DNA of 12,277 bases from Flavobacteriales bacterium UBA4660 (GTDB lineage Bacteria; Bacteroidota; Bacteroidia; Flavobacteriales_D; Sanyastnellaceae): NCBI GenBank assembly GCA_002405435.1, contig DHLU01000143.1:1-12277 (forward strand), written 5' to 3'. Positions 1-8,100 of the stretch are shown piece by piece. The notes beneath the pieces are model-generated. The model searched no databases. It was given only the letters and a program-made list of their open reading frames with translations, and was not told the origin of the DNA. The position numbers were made by a program, and so were the translations under genes. Each line of letters starts with the position of its first letter. The stretch's first letter is position 1.

Positions 1-1
1 G

Positions 2-418
2 TTTGATTTCGGCGGAGATTTAACCGGTGTTTCTGTGGTGCTCGGAATCTCCGGGAACTTCGAAGCGCTGATGAACGACGAAATCGGGGAGGATGCTGAT
101 TTCACCGACTTTTTCCACGGCTTTGCGATGTATGTCGTGTATGCCGATACCGCCCAGGGTTCCTATATGGTGCTCAACTGGCTGGATGACCTGGAAATTG
201 AGCCGGATGATCTTGCAGTCCAAGCGTTTTCATTCGTCATTGATTTCGTCAACCCTGGCCTGTACCTTTCCAGTGATGGTAACATGAATGTCGAAGGCGG
301 CAGCATGTACTTCGATGGTGAATACCTGGCCATCACCGACTTCGTATTTGAGTTCGAGGACGATTACGAACCTGAATTCTCGTACGTGAGCGGATATGGC
401 GAAATGGGTTGTGACTAA
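2..418 (+). CDS. Hypothetical acidic protein, 3' end only
   Basis: The frame is open from the window edge (first complete codon at base 2) to a TAA at 416-418, so the gene is cut at its 5' end and at least 138 residues are visible. A GTG at 35 could be read as a start, but the frame continues upstream without a stop and nothing marks 35 as an initiation site. The visible protein is very rich in Asp and Glu, with many Phe, Tyr and Gly, alternates in a beta-strand-like way and ends GYGEMGCD. No catalytic motif, transmembrane segment or known domain is recognisable. Its acidity and Gly/aromatic pattern would suit a secreted or lipid-anchored surface protein, but the N-terminus that would show this is missing. 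I do not recognise the family. A hairpin terminator follows within about 30 bases. Confidence 0.7.
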   Translation, partial: FDFGGDLTGVSVVLGISGNFEALMNDEIGEDADFTDFFHGFAMYVVYADTAQGSYMVLNWLDDLEIEPDDLAVQAFSFVIDFVNPGLYLSSDGNMNVEGGSMYFDGEYLAITDFVFEFEDDYEPEFSYVSGYGEMGCD

Positions 419-443
419 GTCATTCATTATTTCCCCATACCTG

Positions 444-470
444 AAAAGCCCCTCCCTGTGAGGGGTTTTT
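444..470. terminator. Bidirectional rho-independent terminator
   Basis: Perfect 6-bp stem CCCCTC (449-454) and GAGGGG (460-465) around a 5-base loop, followed by TTTTT (466-470) and preceded by AAAA (444-447). It sits 26 bases after the stop of the left-edge + strand gene and has U-tracts in both directions, so it can also end the minus-strand permease transcript, although that would leave a trailer of about 105 bases. Within that trailer is a weaker inverted repeat, AGGAGGT (496-502) and ACCTCCT (533-539). Confidence 0.85.
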
Positions 471-576
471 CATTATGGAATGCCGCTGGTGAAGGAGGAG
501 GTGGGTTGCATTTACGCGCCCGTTGTGCGTTGACCTCCTGGCAGGTTGCTTTCTCCGGTTCAAACACCCGGCGCCT

Positions 577-1479
577 TCAGGGGCGGTGGGCAGGAAGGTC
601 AGCCTTGCGCTTCCTGATCCAGGCTTCAATAAATAGGGTGCTGATGATTACCGCCGTGCCGAGGTAAAATGCGGTACTCATGTATTCACTTGCGCCATAG
701 AGCCACAGCGCGATGGCTATGGTGTAGACCGGTTCGAGGTTGATCGCCAGTGCGCAGGTGAAGGGCGAAAGGACCTTCATGACCCTGATGCCGGCTACAA
801 AGGCAAAGGCGGTGCACAATACACCCAGCAAGAGCAGCAGCCCGGTGTCGCGCAGCCCGGGAGTGACTTCAGGTAAGGTGGTTCCCGAAAGCAGCAGGAA
901 TATTCCGGTGGTGAGGCAGGCCCCCACCATTTCCCAAAAGGCCATACGCACGGGCGGATGTTTTTTTACCAGTATCGAGTTGAAACTGGAAAAGACAGCG
1001 GCGAAGAGCGATGCGGCGAGCGCCAGGGCAATACCGAGTGTGTATTGCGGTTCAAACTTGAAAATGAGCAGCAACCCCCCGATCACCAGCATGCCCAGCC
1101 ACAGCTCGTGCCAGAGAAATTTTTCCCGTCTGATCCACGGTGCCACGAGGGCAACAAAAAAGGAGGTAGTACTGATGACCGCAAGGGCCACCGATACCTT
1201 GGAGACTTTGATGGAGGTAAAGAAGCAAATCCAGTGCCCCGCCGTCAGCGCACCCACCCCGAGGAAAGACAACACATCGGCTTGCCGGGCCCTCAGGGAT
1301 TGCCGCGTAGCTGCGGAAAAAACCAGCAAGGCCACCGAAGCAATGGCCACGCGCCACCAAACCAGGGGCACGGATGACAACGTGATTTCATTGCCGAGTA
1401 TGCCGGTGAGTCCCCACACCAGCACAATGAAATGGAGGAGAAACAGGTTAGCGCTTCTGTCCCGCAGCATCTTCTTCAC
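577..1479 (-). CDS. EamA/DMT-superfamily permease
   Basis: 300-residue inner-membrane protein with about ten hydrophobic segments arranged as two EamA repeats (roughly residues 13-139 and 146-286), the usual size and layout of drug/metabolite transporters. Family signatures visible are VWGLTGILGN near the start of repeat one and ALAINLEPVYTIAIALWLYG (243-262) in the last part of repeat two. The substrate cannot be told from sequence; DMT members export amino acids, metabolites or drugs. A basic tail (IRKRKAD) follows the last helix. The start ATG at 1477-1479 lies inside the 3' end of the DUF502 gene, a 32-base overlap; the ATG three codons on (M4) would shorten the overlap to 23 bases and cannot be excluded. 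The overlap implies co-transcription and possibly translational coupling. Confidence 0.9.
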   Translation of the reverse strand: MKKMLRDRSANLFLLHFIVLVWGLTGILGNEITLSSVPLVWWRVAIASVALLVFSAATRQSLRARQADVLSFLGVGALTAGHWICFFTSIKVSKVSVALAVISTTSFFVALVAPWIRREKFLWHELWLGMLVIGGLLLIFKFEPQYTLGIALALAASLFAAVFSSFNSILVKKHPPVRMAFWEMVGACLTTGIFLLLSGTTLPEVTPGLRDTGLLLLLGVLCTAFAFVAGIRVMKVLSPFTCALAINLEPVYTIAIALWLYGASEYMSTAFYLGTAVIISTLFIEAWIRKRKADLPAHRP

Positions 1480-2092
1480 TTTCGAATTCCACTACACCGC
1501 CGCTGATGGTATACTTCATTACATCCAAAGCGTTTCGGTCAATGGGCACCACATTTTTCGCGGGTACCACCATCAGGTGTCCGCTGAAAGAAAAGCTCAT
1601 AGGGAAGTAGACAGCTACCTTGCCTTCAATGTTGCCGAGTTCACTCAGGTCAGTATCGGTAACGAAGCCAATCATTTGCATGTCAAGCTGCTCACTGACT
1701 TTCACCAATACCGGCCGGTTAAAACGCTTTTTGCTGCCTACCAGGGCCGACAGAATATCGCTCAGGGTCTTGTACACATTGTTAATCCCCGGCACCCGCT
1801 CCAGCAGGTTGTTAAACAGTCCCCTTATGCGGTCGTTGATAAAGAGCGCACCCAGCCAGCCCATGGCAAAAAGGATGATAATCAAGCTCACGATACCCCA
1901 GCCGCTGAATTTGCGACCGCCTTCCGCCTCCAGTTTCTTCAGTTCATCAGCCGATGAAAAGAGCCGGGGAACAATGCCGTCAAGCCATATGAGCAGTTCG
2001 TAAACGATATAGGCCGTACCGAATACGGGCAGCACGATTACCAGCCCGTTGAGCACGTAATTGACAGCTGTTTTCAGGTAGTTGTTTTTCAT
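1448..2092 (-). CDS. DUF502 family membrane protein
   Basis: 214 residues. Two transmembrane helices (about 9-34 and 64-86) flank a short acidic/basic loop, then a soluble C-terminal half. Features typical of DUF502 are the VPGINNVYKT segment (100-109), VYFPMSFSFSGHL (161-173), and the MKYTISGGV motif near the end (192-200). The molecular function of the family is not established; members occur across bacteria and plants and are regarded as integral membrane proteins. It is the promoter-proximal gene of a two-gene unit, its 3' end overlapping the permease start. The ATG at 2090-2092 is the first in frame and is directly followed by the N-terminal helix. The C-terminal tail (EFESEEDAAGQKR) is hydrophilic and probably flexible. 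Confidence 0.88.
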   Translation of the reverse strand: MKNNYLKTAVNYVLNGLVIVLPVFGTAYIVYELLIWLDGIVPRLFSSADELKKLEAEGGRKFSGWGIVSLIIILFAMGWLGALFINDRIRGLFNNLLERVPGINNVYKTLSDILSALVGSKKRFNRPVLVKVSEQLDMQMIGFVTDTDLSELGNIEGKVAVYFPMSFSFSGHLMVVPAKNVVPIDRNALDVMKYTISGGVVEFESEEDAAGQKR

Positions 2093-2119
2093 GGGTATTG
2101 CATCTCAGTAAATCGGGCC

Positions 2120-2127
2120 TAAAGGTA
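2120..2127 (-). promoter_or_regulatory. Putative Bacteroidota -7 element for the DUF502/permease unit
   Basis: On the minus strand the sequence reads TACCTTTA, one mismatch from the Bacteroidota -7 consensus TAnnTTTG, and ends 27 bases before the DUF502 start. This would give a short leader of roughly 20 bases. I do not see a good -33 TTG at the expected spacing, so the call is tentative. Confidence 0.35.
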
Positions 2128-2169
2128 CACCCATTCAAAACAGGCATAGTGCGCGACTACGGTCAGCAC

Positions 2170-2257
2170 GGTTACCTATGTTAACCCCATGCGATGCACA
2201 TGTTAACATCAGAGCAGAATCCGTGCAGCTGGTTACGCAGAATAAATATTCGGTTAA
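2170..2257. promoter_or_regulatory. Cluster of GTTAAC/GGTTA motifs (possible operator array)
   Basis: The 222-base spacer between the divergent DUF502 and choice-of-anchor I genes holds GGTTAC (2170-2175), GTTAAC (2180-2185), GTTAAC (2202-2207), GGTTAC (2231-2236) and GGTTAA (2252-2257). The two GTTAAC copies lie in repeats of ATGTTAAC (2178-2185 and 2200-2207) with a 22-base period; the last two GGTTA copies are 21 bases apart. Both spacings are about two helical turns. GGTTA (2170-2174) and TAACC (2182-2186) also form an inverted repeat, and ATGTTAACAT (2200-2209) is a perfect palindrome. A DNA-binding protein site is plausible but no regulator is identified. Confidence 0.35.
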
Positions 2258-2259
2258 TG

Positions 2260-2271
2260 ATTTGCGCAAAT
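2260..2271. promoter_or_regulatory. 12-bp perfect palindrome upstream of the T9SS cargo gene
   Basis: ATTTGCGCAAAT is a perfect 12-bp palindrome centred about 49 bases before the chosen start at 2315. It overlaps a TTTG (2261-2264) that could belong to a poorly matching -7 element (ATGATTTG). With no T-run it is not a terminator, so an operator is the most natural reading. Confidence 0.3.
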
Positions 2272-2314
2272 GCTGTCCTTCCCTTCGCCGTTGCTAATCT
2301 TAAACCCATACCGT

Positions 2315-5002
2315 ATGAAAAAAACCTTACTTTCCTTTACCATGGTCGCGTCTGCCCTAATGGCCAACGCACAGGTGATTCCGACCGAGATCATGTACAA
2401 TGCACCCGGCCCGGGCGGCAATGACCTGGAGTTTATTGAGCTCTACAACAGCGGCCCGGCAACGGTCTCGCTGGGTGGTTACCGGCTTGTTGATGCGGGA
2501 AATTTCAATTTTATTTTCCCCGCTACGAACCTCGCACCCGGAAGCACCATTTTGGTGGCCACCAACAAGTCGGTGGCGGATGTGTTTTACCAGACCACCT
2601 TTCTGGATATCCCCGGCTCGGGCAATTTCCTGGGAAATGGGGGTGAACTCATTCAGCTGCTCGATCCGTCTAACAACGTTGTATTTACCGTTACCTACGA
2701 CGATGCCGCTCCGTGGCCCCTTGCTCCTGACGGCTCAGGCCCTTCGCTTGAACTGCTGAGCAGTAGTTTTGACCCGGCGAATGGCGCCAGCTGGACCGCC
2801 TCTTCTCAGCCTGCAGGTTCCAACGGTGGCAGCGCAATATTTGCTTCTCCCGGCGTGTTCAATCAGGCCTCAACGCCCCAGGTGTCTTTTGAAGACCAGT
2901 TTGCTGTGGTGAATGAGAACGCGGGAACAGTCACCATTCCCATTAAACTCAACGTAGCTGGCCAGCAGCCGGTTTCTGTTACGGTTAGCCTTGACAATTA
3001 TGCCACAGCCGCACAGGGAACCGATTTCCTGTTTGAAGATGTGACGGTAGTATTTGATGCCAACACGCAAACTTCAGCCTCGATAGAAATTCCTATTCTT
3101 GATGATGACATGGAGAGCGTAGACCGCCTCTTTACCCTGACGCTTGACAACCTGGTGAATGCAGATCCTGGTGAAAACCTGTCGTTTGTAGTCTATATCC
3201 TCGATGATGAAGAAGTGGCCCCCGCGGCCACCGAACAACTCGGTTTGTCGTATATCGGCAGCTACCTTGTGGATGCAGCGGGCTCAGCAGAAATTGTGGC
3301 GTACAGCAAGGAGCGCAAAAGGCTGTATGTGATGAACTCCACCGGTGTAAAACTGGAAATCATCAACTTCAGCAATCCGCGTAACCCCACCCAGGTCGCT
3401 GAAATTGATCTTACCCCTTATGGCACGGCGGGTACCAGCGTGGCCTGTAGCCGACAGTATGTGGCGGTAACTGTGGACGGTGCAGAAGGACAGCCGGGCA
3501 GTGTGGTGATCTTCTCCACCTCGGGTGTATTCCGCAAAAAACTCACGGTCGGCTACCTCCCTGATATGGTCACGTTCACGCCCAATGGCCGGTTGATTGT
3601 CGTATCCAACGAGGGAGAACCTTCTTCCGGGTACACCAGCGACCCTGAAGGAACTGTTTCGGTCGTCAATGTGGCCGGCAACATCAACAACCTCGATGAT
3701 GACGATGTGATCCACATTGACTTCAATGACTGGGATGACCAGGCAGATGAACTCAGGGAGGCGGGCGTGAGGATTTTCGGACTCAATGCAACGGTGTCGA
3801 AAGACCTGGAGCCCGAGTTTATCACCATTTCCTCCAACTCAAGAAGGGCATGGGTGACGCTGCAGGAGAACAACGCGGTGGCGCGGATTAACCTGCAAAC
3901 ATTTCAGGTTGAAGACATCCTGCCGCTTGGACTGAAGGACCACAGCATTCGTCCGAATTCCATTGATGTTTCAGACCGCAACGATTCTGTTTTTATGGCC
4001 AACTGGGCGTACCTGAAAGGCATGTACCTGCCTGATGCCATCGGTTACTATAAAATCGGCAATACCGAATACGTGGTGACTGCCAATGAGGGCGACCAGC
4101 GCGAATACGGGGTAATCAACGAAGGCATTAGCCTGTCAAACGCAGCCTATGTGCTTGACCCCGTAAAATTCCCCGACGCAGCCTTGCTCAAGAAAAACCA
4201 TATGCTCGGACGCCTGAATGTATCGCCCTATGACGGAGATACCGATGGTGATGGTGATTTTGATCAGATTCACGCCTTTGGCAGCCGTTCGTTTTCTATC
4301 TGGAATGCGGCGACCGGTGCACTGGTGTTCGACAGCGGAGATGATTTTGAGAAGATCACGGCGAATGATCCCGTTTACGGTGCCCTTTTTAACGCCAGCA
4401 ATACCAACAACACGTTTAAAAACCGCAGCGACAACAAAGGCCCCGAGCCCGAAGGCCTCGCCATTGCCGCCATCAATGAGACCTATTACGCGTTTATCAC
4501 ACTGGAGCGCACCGGTGGCATGCTGGTGTATGATATCACTGATCCCCAGCAACCCGTTTTTGAGGCTTACCGCAACAGCAGGTCATTGTCGGTTGCAGAG
4601 GGCGACCTCGGTCCTGAGGGCATCATCTATATCGATGCCGAGAGCAGCCCGAACGATACAGCCCTGGTGGTAATCGCCAATGAAATTAGTGCCACGCTCA
4701 GCATTTTTTCGCTTGACAATGTGGTAGAGGGTGAGTTGAGATCGGCGTCTGCAGCAGACCATAGCGAAACGGAAATGGCCCCCCGCGCCGGGGCAAAGGC
4801 TTCACTGCAACTTTACCCGAACCCGGTTCACACGGGCAGGGTGATTTTCAGCGAACCGGTCAGCTATAGCCTTTACGACAGCCGGGGCAGGAAGATGCTC
4901 ACAAACATCACAGCTGCCTCGCTGGATGTAACGGGATTTGCCCCCGGCATTTACCTGCTGGTAACCACAGACGGAAGGGAAACCAAACTGGTAGTGGAAT
5001 AA
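2315..5002 (+). CDS. T9SS-secreted LTD/Calx-beta/choice-of-anchor I protein
   Basis: 895-residue exported protein. A signal peptide (1-20, ending MANAQ) is followed by a lamin-tail domain (about 21-180; LEFIELYNSG), a Calx-beta domain (about 189-300), a choice-of-anchor I domain (about 309-800) and a T9SS type A sorting domain (831-895; YPNP at 834-837, GIYLLVT, final LVVE). Hallmarks of the choice-of-anchor I region are NEGEPS (from 432), LQENNAVARI, TANEGDQREYG (from 589), an Asp-rich DxDxDG calcium-type loop (640-650), FGSRSFSIW (from 655) and DNKGPEPEGLA (from 706). Such regions look like beta-propellers and are sometimes annotated as alkaline-phosphatase or phytase-like, but I see no catalytic residues that prove an enzyme. 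The protein should cross the inner membrane by Sec and the outer membrane by T9SS. I chose ATG 2315 over an in-frame ATG at 2270 because MKKTLL begins a normal signal peptide, whereas the 15-residue extension does not. The gene is monocistronic, between a divergent spacer and a convergent neighbour. Confidence 0.92.
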   Translation: MKKTLLSFTMVASALMANAQVIPTEIMYNAPGPGGNDLEFIELYNSGPATVSLGGYRLVDAGNFNFIFPATNLAPGSTILVATNKSVADVFYQTTFLDIPGSGNFLGNGGELIQLLDPSNNVVFTVTYDDAAPWPLAPDGSGPSLELLSSSFDPANGASWTASSQPAGSNGGSAIFASPGVFNQASTPQVSFEDQFAVVNENAGTVTIPIKLNVAGQQPVSVTVSLDNYATAAQGTDFLFEDVTVVFDANTQTSASIEIPILDDDMESVDRLFTLTLDNLVNADPGENLSFVVYILDDEEVAPAATEQLGLSYIGSYLVDAAGSAEIVAYSKERKRLYVMNSTGVKLEIINFSNPRNPTQVAEIDLTPYGTAGTSVACSRQYVAVTVDGAEGQPGSVVIFSTSGVFRKKLTVGYLPDMVTFTPNGRLIVVSNEGEPSSGYTSDPEGTVSVVNVAGNINNLDDDDVIHIDFNDWDDQADELREAGVRIFGLNATVSKDLEPEFITISSNSRRAWVTLQENNAVARINLQTFQVEDILPLGLKDHSIRPNSIDVSDRNDSVFMANWAYLKGMYLPDAIGYYKIGNTEYVVTANEGDQREYGVINEGISLSNAAYVLDPVKFPDAALLKKNHMLGRLNVSPYDGDTDGDGDFDQIHAFGSRSFSIWNAATGALVFDSGDDFEKITANDPVYGALFNASNTNNTFKNRSDNKGPEPEGLAIAAINETYYAFITLERTGGMLVYDITDPQQPVFEAYRNSRSLSVAEGDLGPEGIIYIDAESSPNDTALVVIANEISATLSIFSLDNVVEGELRSASAADHSETEMAPRAGAKASLQLYPNPVHTGRVIFSEPVSYSLYDSRGRKMLTNITAASLDVTGFAPGIYLLVTTDGRETKLVVE

Positions 5003-5073
5003 AAGCAATCCGAACGGATTTGCGGGCCACACCAAACACATAAGGTTTCGCTTGCACCGGCTACGCCGGGGTG

Positions 5074-5110
5074 AAAAAACAAGGGCGACTTCCCCGCGGA
5101 AGTCGCCCTT
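5074..5110 (-). terminator. Strong hairpin terminator between two convergent T9SS genes
   Basis: A perfect 13-bp stem, AAGGGCGACTTCC (5081-5093) and GGAAGTCGCCCTT (5098-5110), closes a 4-base loop. Read on the minus strand it is followed after one base by six Ts (5079-5074), a textbook terminator for the large minus-strand gene ending at 5131. On the + strand only TACATTT follows, so it ends the + transcript less obviously. A second small hairpin, CCGGC (5057-5061) and GCCGG (5065-5069), lies just beside it. Confidence 0.9.
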
Positions 5111-5130
5111 TACATTTGGTCTAGTCGCGC

Positions 5131-8100
5131 TTAGTTCACTACGAAACGCACGGGCTGCATATGGGGACTTTGTATCAGGTAAATACCCTGCGCCCAGGTG
5201 CTGACATCTACGGTAACGGCATTACCAATCGGCTGCAGGCGAAGCACCTGTCTGCCTGCGCCGTCATAGATGGCTACCTCTCCGGGAGGCGAGGTAAAAT
5301 CGAGCCGCACAAATTCATCAGCCGGATTTGGATATACGGCGAGGCCATCGGTTGTCATTTCGTCCACACCGACAAAGAGCACGTCAATCTCAACAGCGGT
5401 GCTGTCGGTGCAGCCCGAAGCACTCTCCACGACAAGAGACACGGTAACCGTGCCTCCGCTCAGTCCTTCTATGAAACTATCGTCATATTCGTGAGACGGG
5501 TTTTGGCTGGTGGATGTGGTGCCGTCACCGAAATCCCAGAAGTAGGCACTGGCTCCTACGGAGTTGTTGGTGACTGCGAAGACATTGTCTTGTGTAATCT
5601 CAATGGGCGCGGTAAAGGAGGCGATCACAAACTCAGAGAGGTCGCTGAGGTAGCGCGGCCGCACCATGTACTGGCTGTCGTACGGCGAAGCAGGATCGCG
5701 CTGGTGGCCGATGCCCACTACGGTAAAATGTCCATCGGGTGCGGGCGTGCCGTAAAGCGCACATTCGCTTTCAACGAGCATATCAAAGGTGTTGACTCCG
5801 TCGGTAAGGCCGACTACGAAGTCCATGCCGGCATTGGTCCATTGTGCCGGATCTACCAACTCGACACAGGTGAAGCGCACCATGCCGCTCTCGTGACTTT
5901 CGTTCAGTGCGGTAATGGTTTCCGGTTCCTGAAGGGGGTTGCCGGCGCTCAGCACAGTAATTTCCACGGGAATGAAGGTGGCAAGGCCCTCAAACTGCGC
6001 TACCGTCCCCTGCACAGACAGTTCATGTCCTTCTGTAACGGTATAGCCGAGGGTGCCTGTCGTGAGGAATACATTGATGCCGGCATCTCCGTCAATCAGC
6101 GAGAAATCGAGTCCGGCCGAATTAAAGTTGATTCCGTGCACAATACCCTGCAACTCACAAGATACGTTGAGGCTGTCAACAATCCCCATCGCATCCAAGG
6201 TGGTCACCTCTGCAATGGTGTGCAGCGGGTAGGTCTGGTCAGACGGGGCTATAGAAATGGTATGGGCCTGAATAATGAAATCCAATTCGTCTTCGTTTCC
6301 ACTCATCACGAGCTGAATCGATTCCGGTATATCTTCTTCAAGTACGTCATCGAGTATCTGCACCGTAAATGACTGCGACGATGTGCTGCCTTCAGGAAAG
6401 TTCAGTGTCAGAGGCAGGCTGCTAGTGTAGTCGAGCCCCTCGGTGGCTGTGCCGCCCGAAACCGCAATGGTCACCTCGGCATCAATGACCGGGTTCGACA
6501 CGGTGATGGTAACGGTTACCACATCGCCTTCGGTTGCGCCCTGGGCAGAGGTGCTGAAACTGAGTTGCGGCACCGTGGTGCTGCATGCCTCAAACGTGTG
6601 AGCGCCCAGGTGGCTGAAATCATCGACCGGAAAAACATCCCACTGCGCCTGTCCTACCGACCAGTCGGCCACGGGGCTGGTAATAAAAGACTTGCGCACC
6701 AGGGTTTGGTTGAGGGCAGAGCCGCCGGGGATATCCCACGCGAGTCCGGGATCGGTGCCTAATTCACCGAAAACGTCAATCACCTCACCACTTTTAACCA
6801 GGTGTAGCACATCGTCACCGTTGAAATTACAGACGAAACTCGTTTCGTCAGACAGCGCAAGCAGCTCGGGTGCGGAATCGAAATTAGCCACAACAAAGCT
6901 CTCCTGCGCGCCGAGGGTGCCCGGCAGCACAAACGACGTAGTCGGCGTAACGCTTCCATTGCTGTACAGCACCACAGTATAGTCTTCCAGGTTGACGGCT
7001 GCGTTAGTGGGGTTGAAAATTTCAAAGGCTTTGTTGTTGGACGTTCCTTCGATGTATTCCGAGAAGAAGAGGTCGTCACAGGCATCAACGGTGCCGCAAT
7101 TCGCGACGACCACCGTAACTGCGGCATCACTTACATCGAAACAGACGCCGTCCACTTCGAGTTGCGAGAGGAAATCGCCGACTTCCACGGTGGCAGGATC
7201 AATGGTGCCGTCATAGTTGATGCCGTAAATCAGGTAGGTACCCGGGGCAATGGCATTGAAGGCGTAGTTGGGTCCGAAGGGGAACGCGAGAATGGCACCC
7301 AGGGCACTGACCAGCACAAAGTCATATTGTGGGGCATTGCCGGTCGTGAAGTAGCTGAAGCTGATGGGGTCGGCAGTCTCATCCTGGCAGACTTCAAAAT
7401 AGGTCTGGCCCATGTTGGCTGTTACTGCGCCGCCATCGCAAACAATCGCGCTGCACTCCGTTTTCGTCACTTCCACGAAGTTCACAGACAGGGAACCACA
7501 CAGCGAAGCAGCCAATCCGGAAACCGGATTACCGGTTTCTGCCGAGGCGGCATCCAGCGTGCCATTGTAGGCAAATCCGAACACATGGCATGTTCCTGCG
7601 GGAAGTGCACCGAAATCTATGGTTTCCGAGGAGGAGGTAAACAGGATGAGGTCGGAGAGATCTGCCACCGCGTAGAGGTAAGACTCGTTGTCGGCCGAAG
7701 TGGTATGACTGAAGGTGGCTGTGGTGGGGCCTTCATCGAGGCAAAGGGTAACCGCATCACCGCCGCCGCTGAGCGACACCTGTCCGGCATCACAGGGCAA
7801 AACGTTGGAGGTGCCCGGTGTGGGGCCCTGGGTGACGTAGCTGGTGGTGGAGAGTGGCGCTCCGCCATCAGGCACGCGAGAAAGTGAGAGCTGGTCGGAG
7901 GCTCCGCCGGCACTTTCGTTGAGCTGGCTTTGGCCGGGTGTCAGCGCGTTGATCAGCGCGACATCATCGGCATCATCAGTGTCATAAACCAAGGCGTCAA
8001 CCAGGTTGGCTGAGGTGACAGGGGTACCGTCGGCAAAATCGGAGGCATTGCCGAGGTAGAGGGCAACCGCATCGGCGCCGTTTTGCAGTGTGTTGTCGCT

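Noticed and set aside
740..1957. 405-codon + strand open frame opposite the permease and DUF502 genes
   Set aside because: It is antisense to two genes with clear family motifs, its translation is low-complexity Ser/Thr/Arg-rich without domains, and it spans both genes as a shadow frame would.
2270..2314. Upstream ATG adding 15 residues to the choice-of-anchor I protein
   Set aside because: The extension would bury a standard MKK-type signal peptide, and the ATG overlaps a palindrome likely to be regulatory.
2315..5002. Calling the choice-of-anchor I protein an alkaline phosphatase or phytase
   Set aside because: No phosphatase active-site Ser/Thr motif or metal-binding set is visible; such labels on this family seem to come from database propagation.
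5161..6372. 403-codon + strand open frame within the giant T9SS gene
   Set aside because: It is antisense to the sorting, PKD, OB and Calx-beta region, which has strong domain signatures; the translation shows no domain or signal peptide.
7162..7887. 241-codon + strand open frame within the giant T9SS gene
   Set aside because: Antisense shadow over the cysteine-module region, Gly/Arg-rich with no recognisable pattern.
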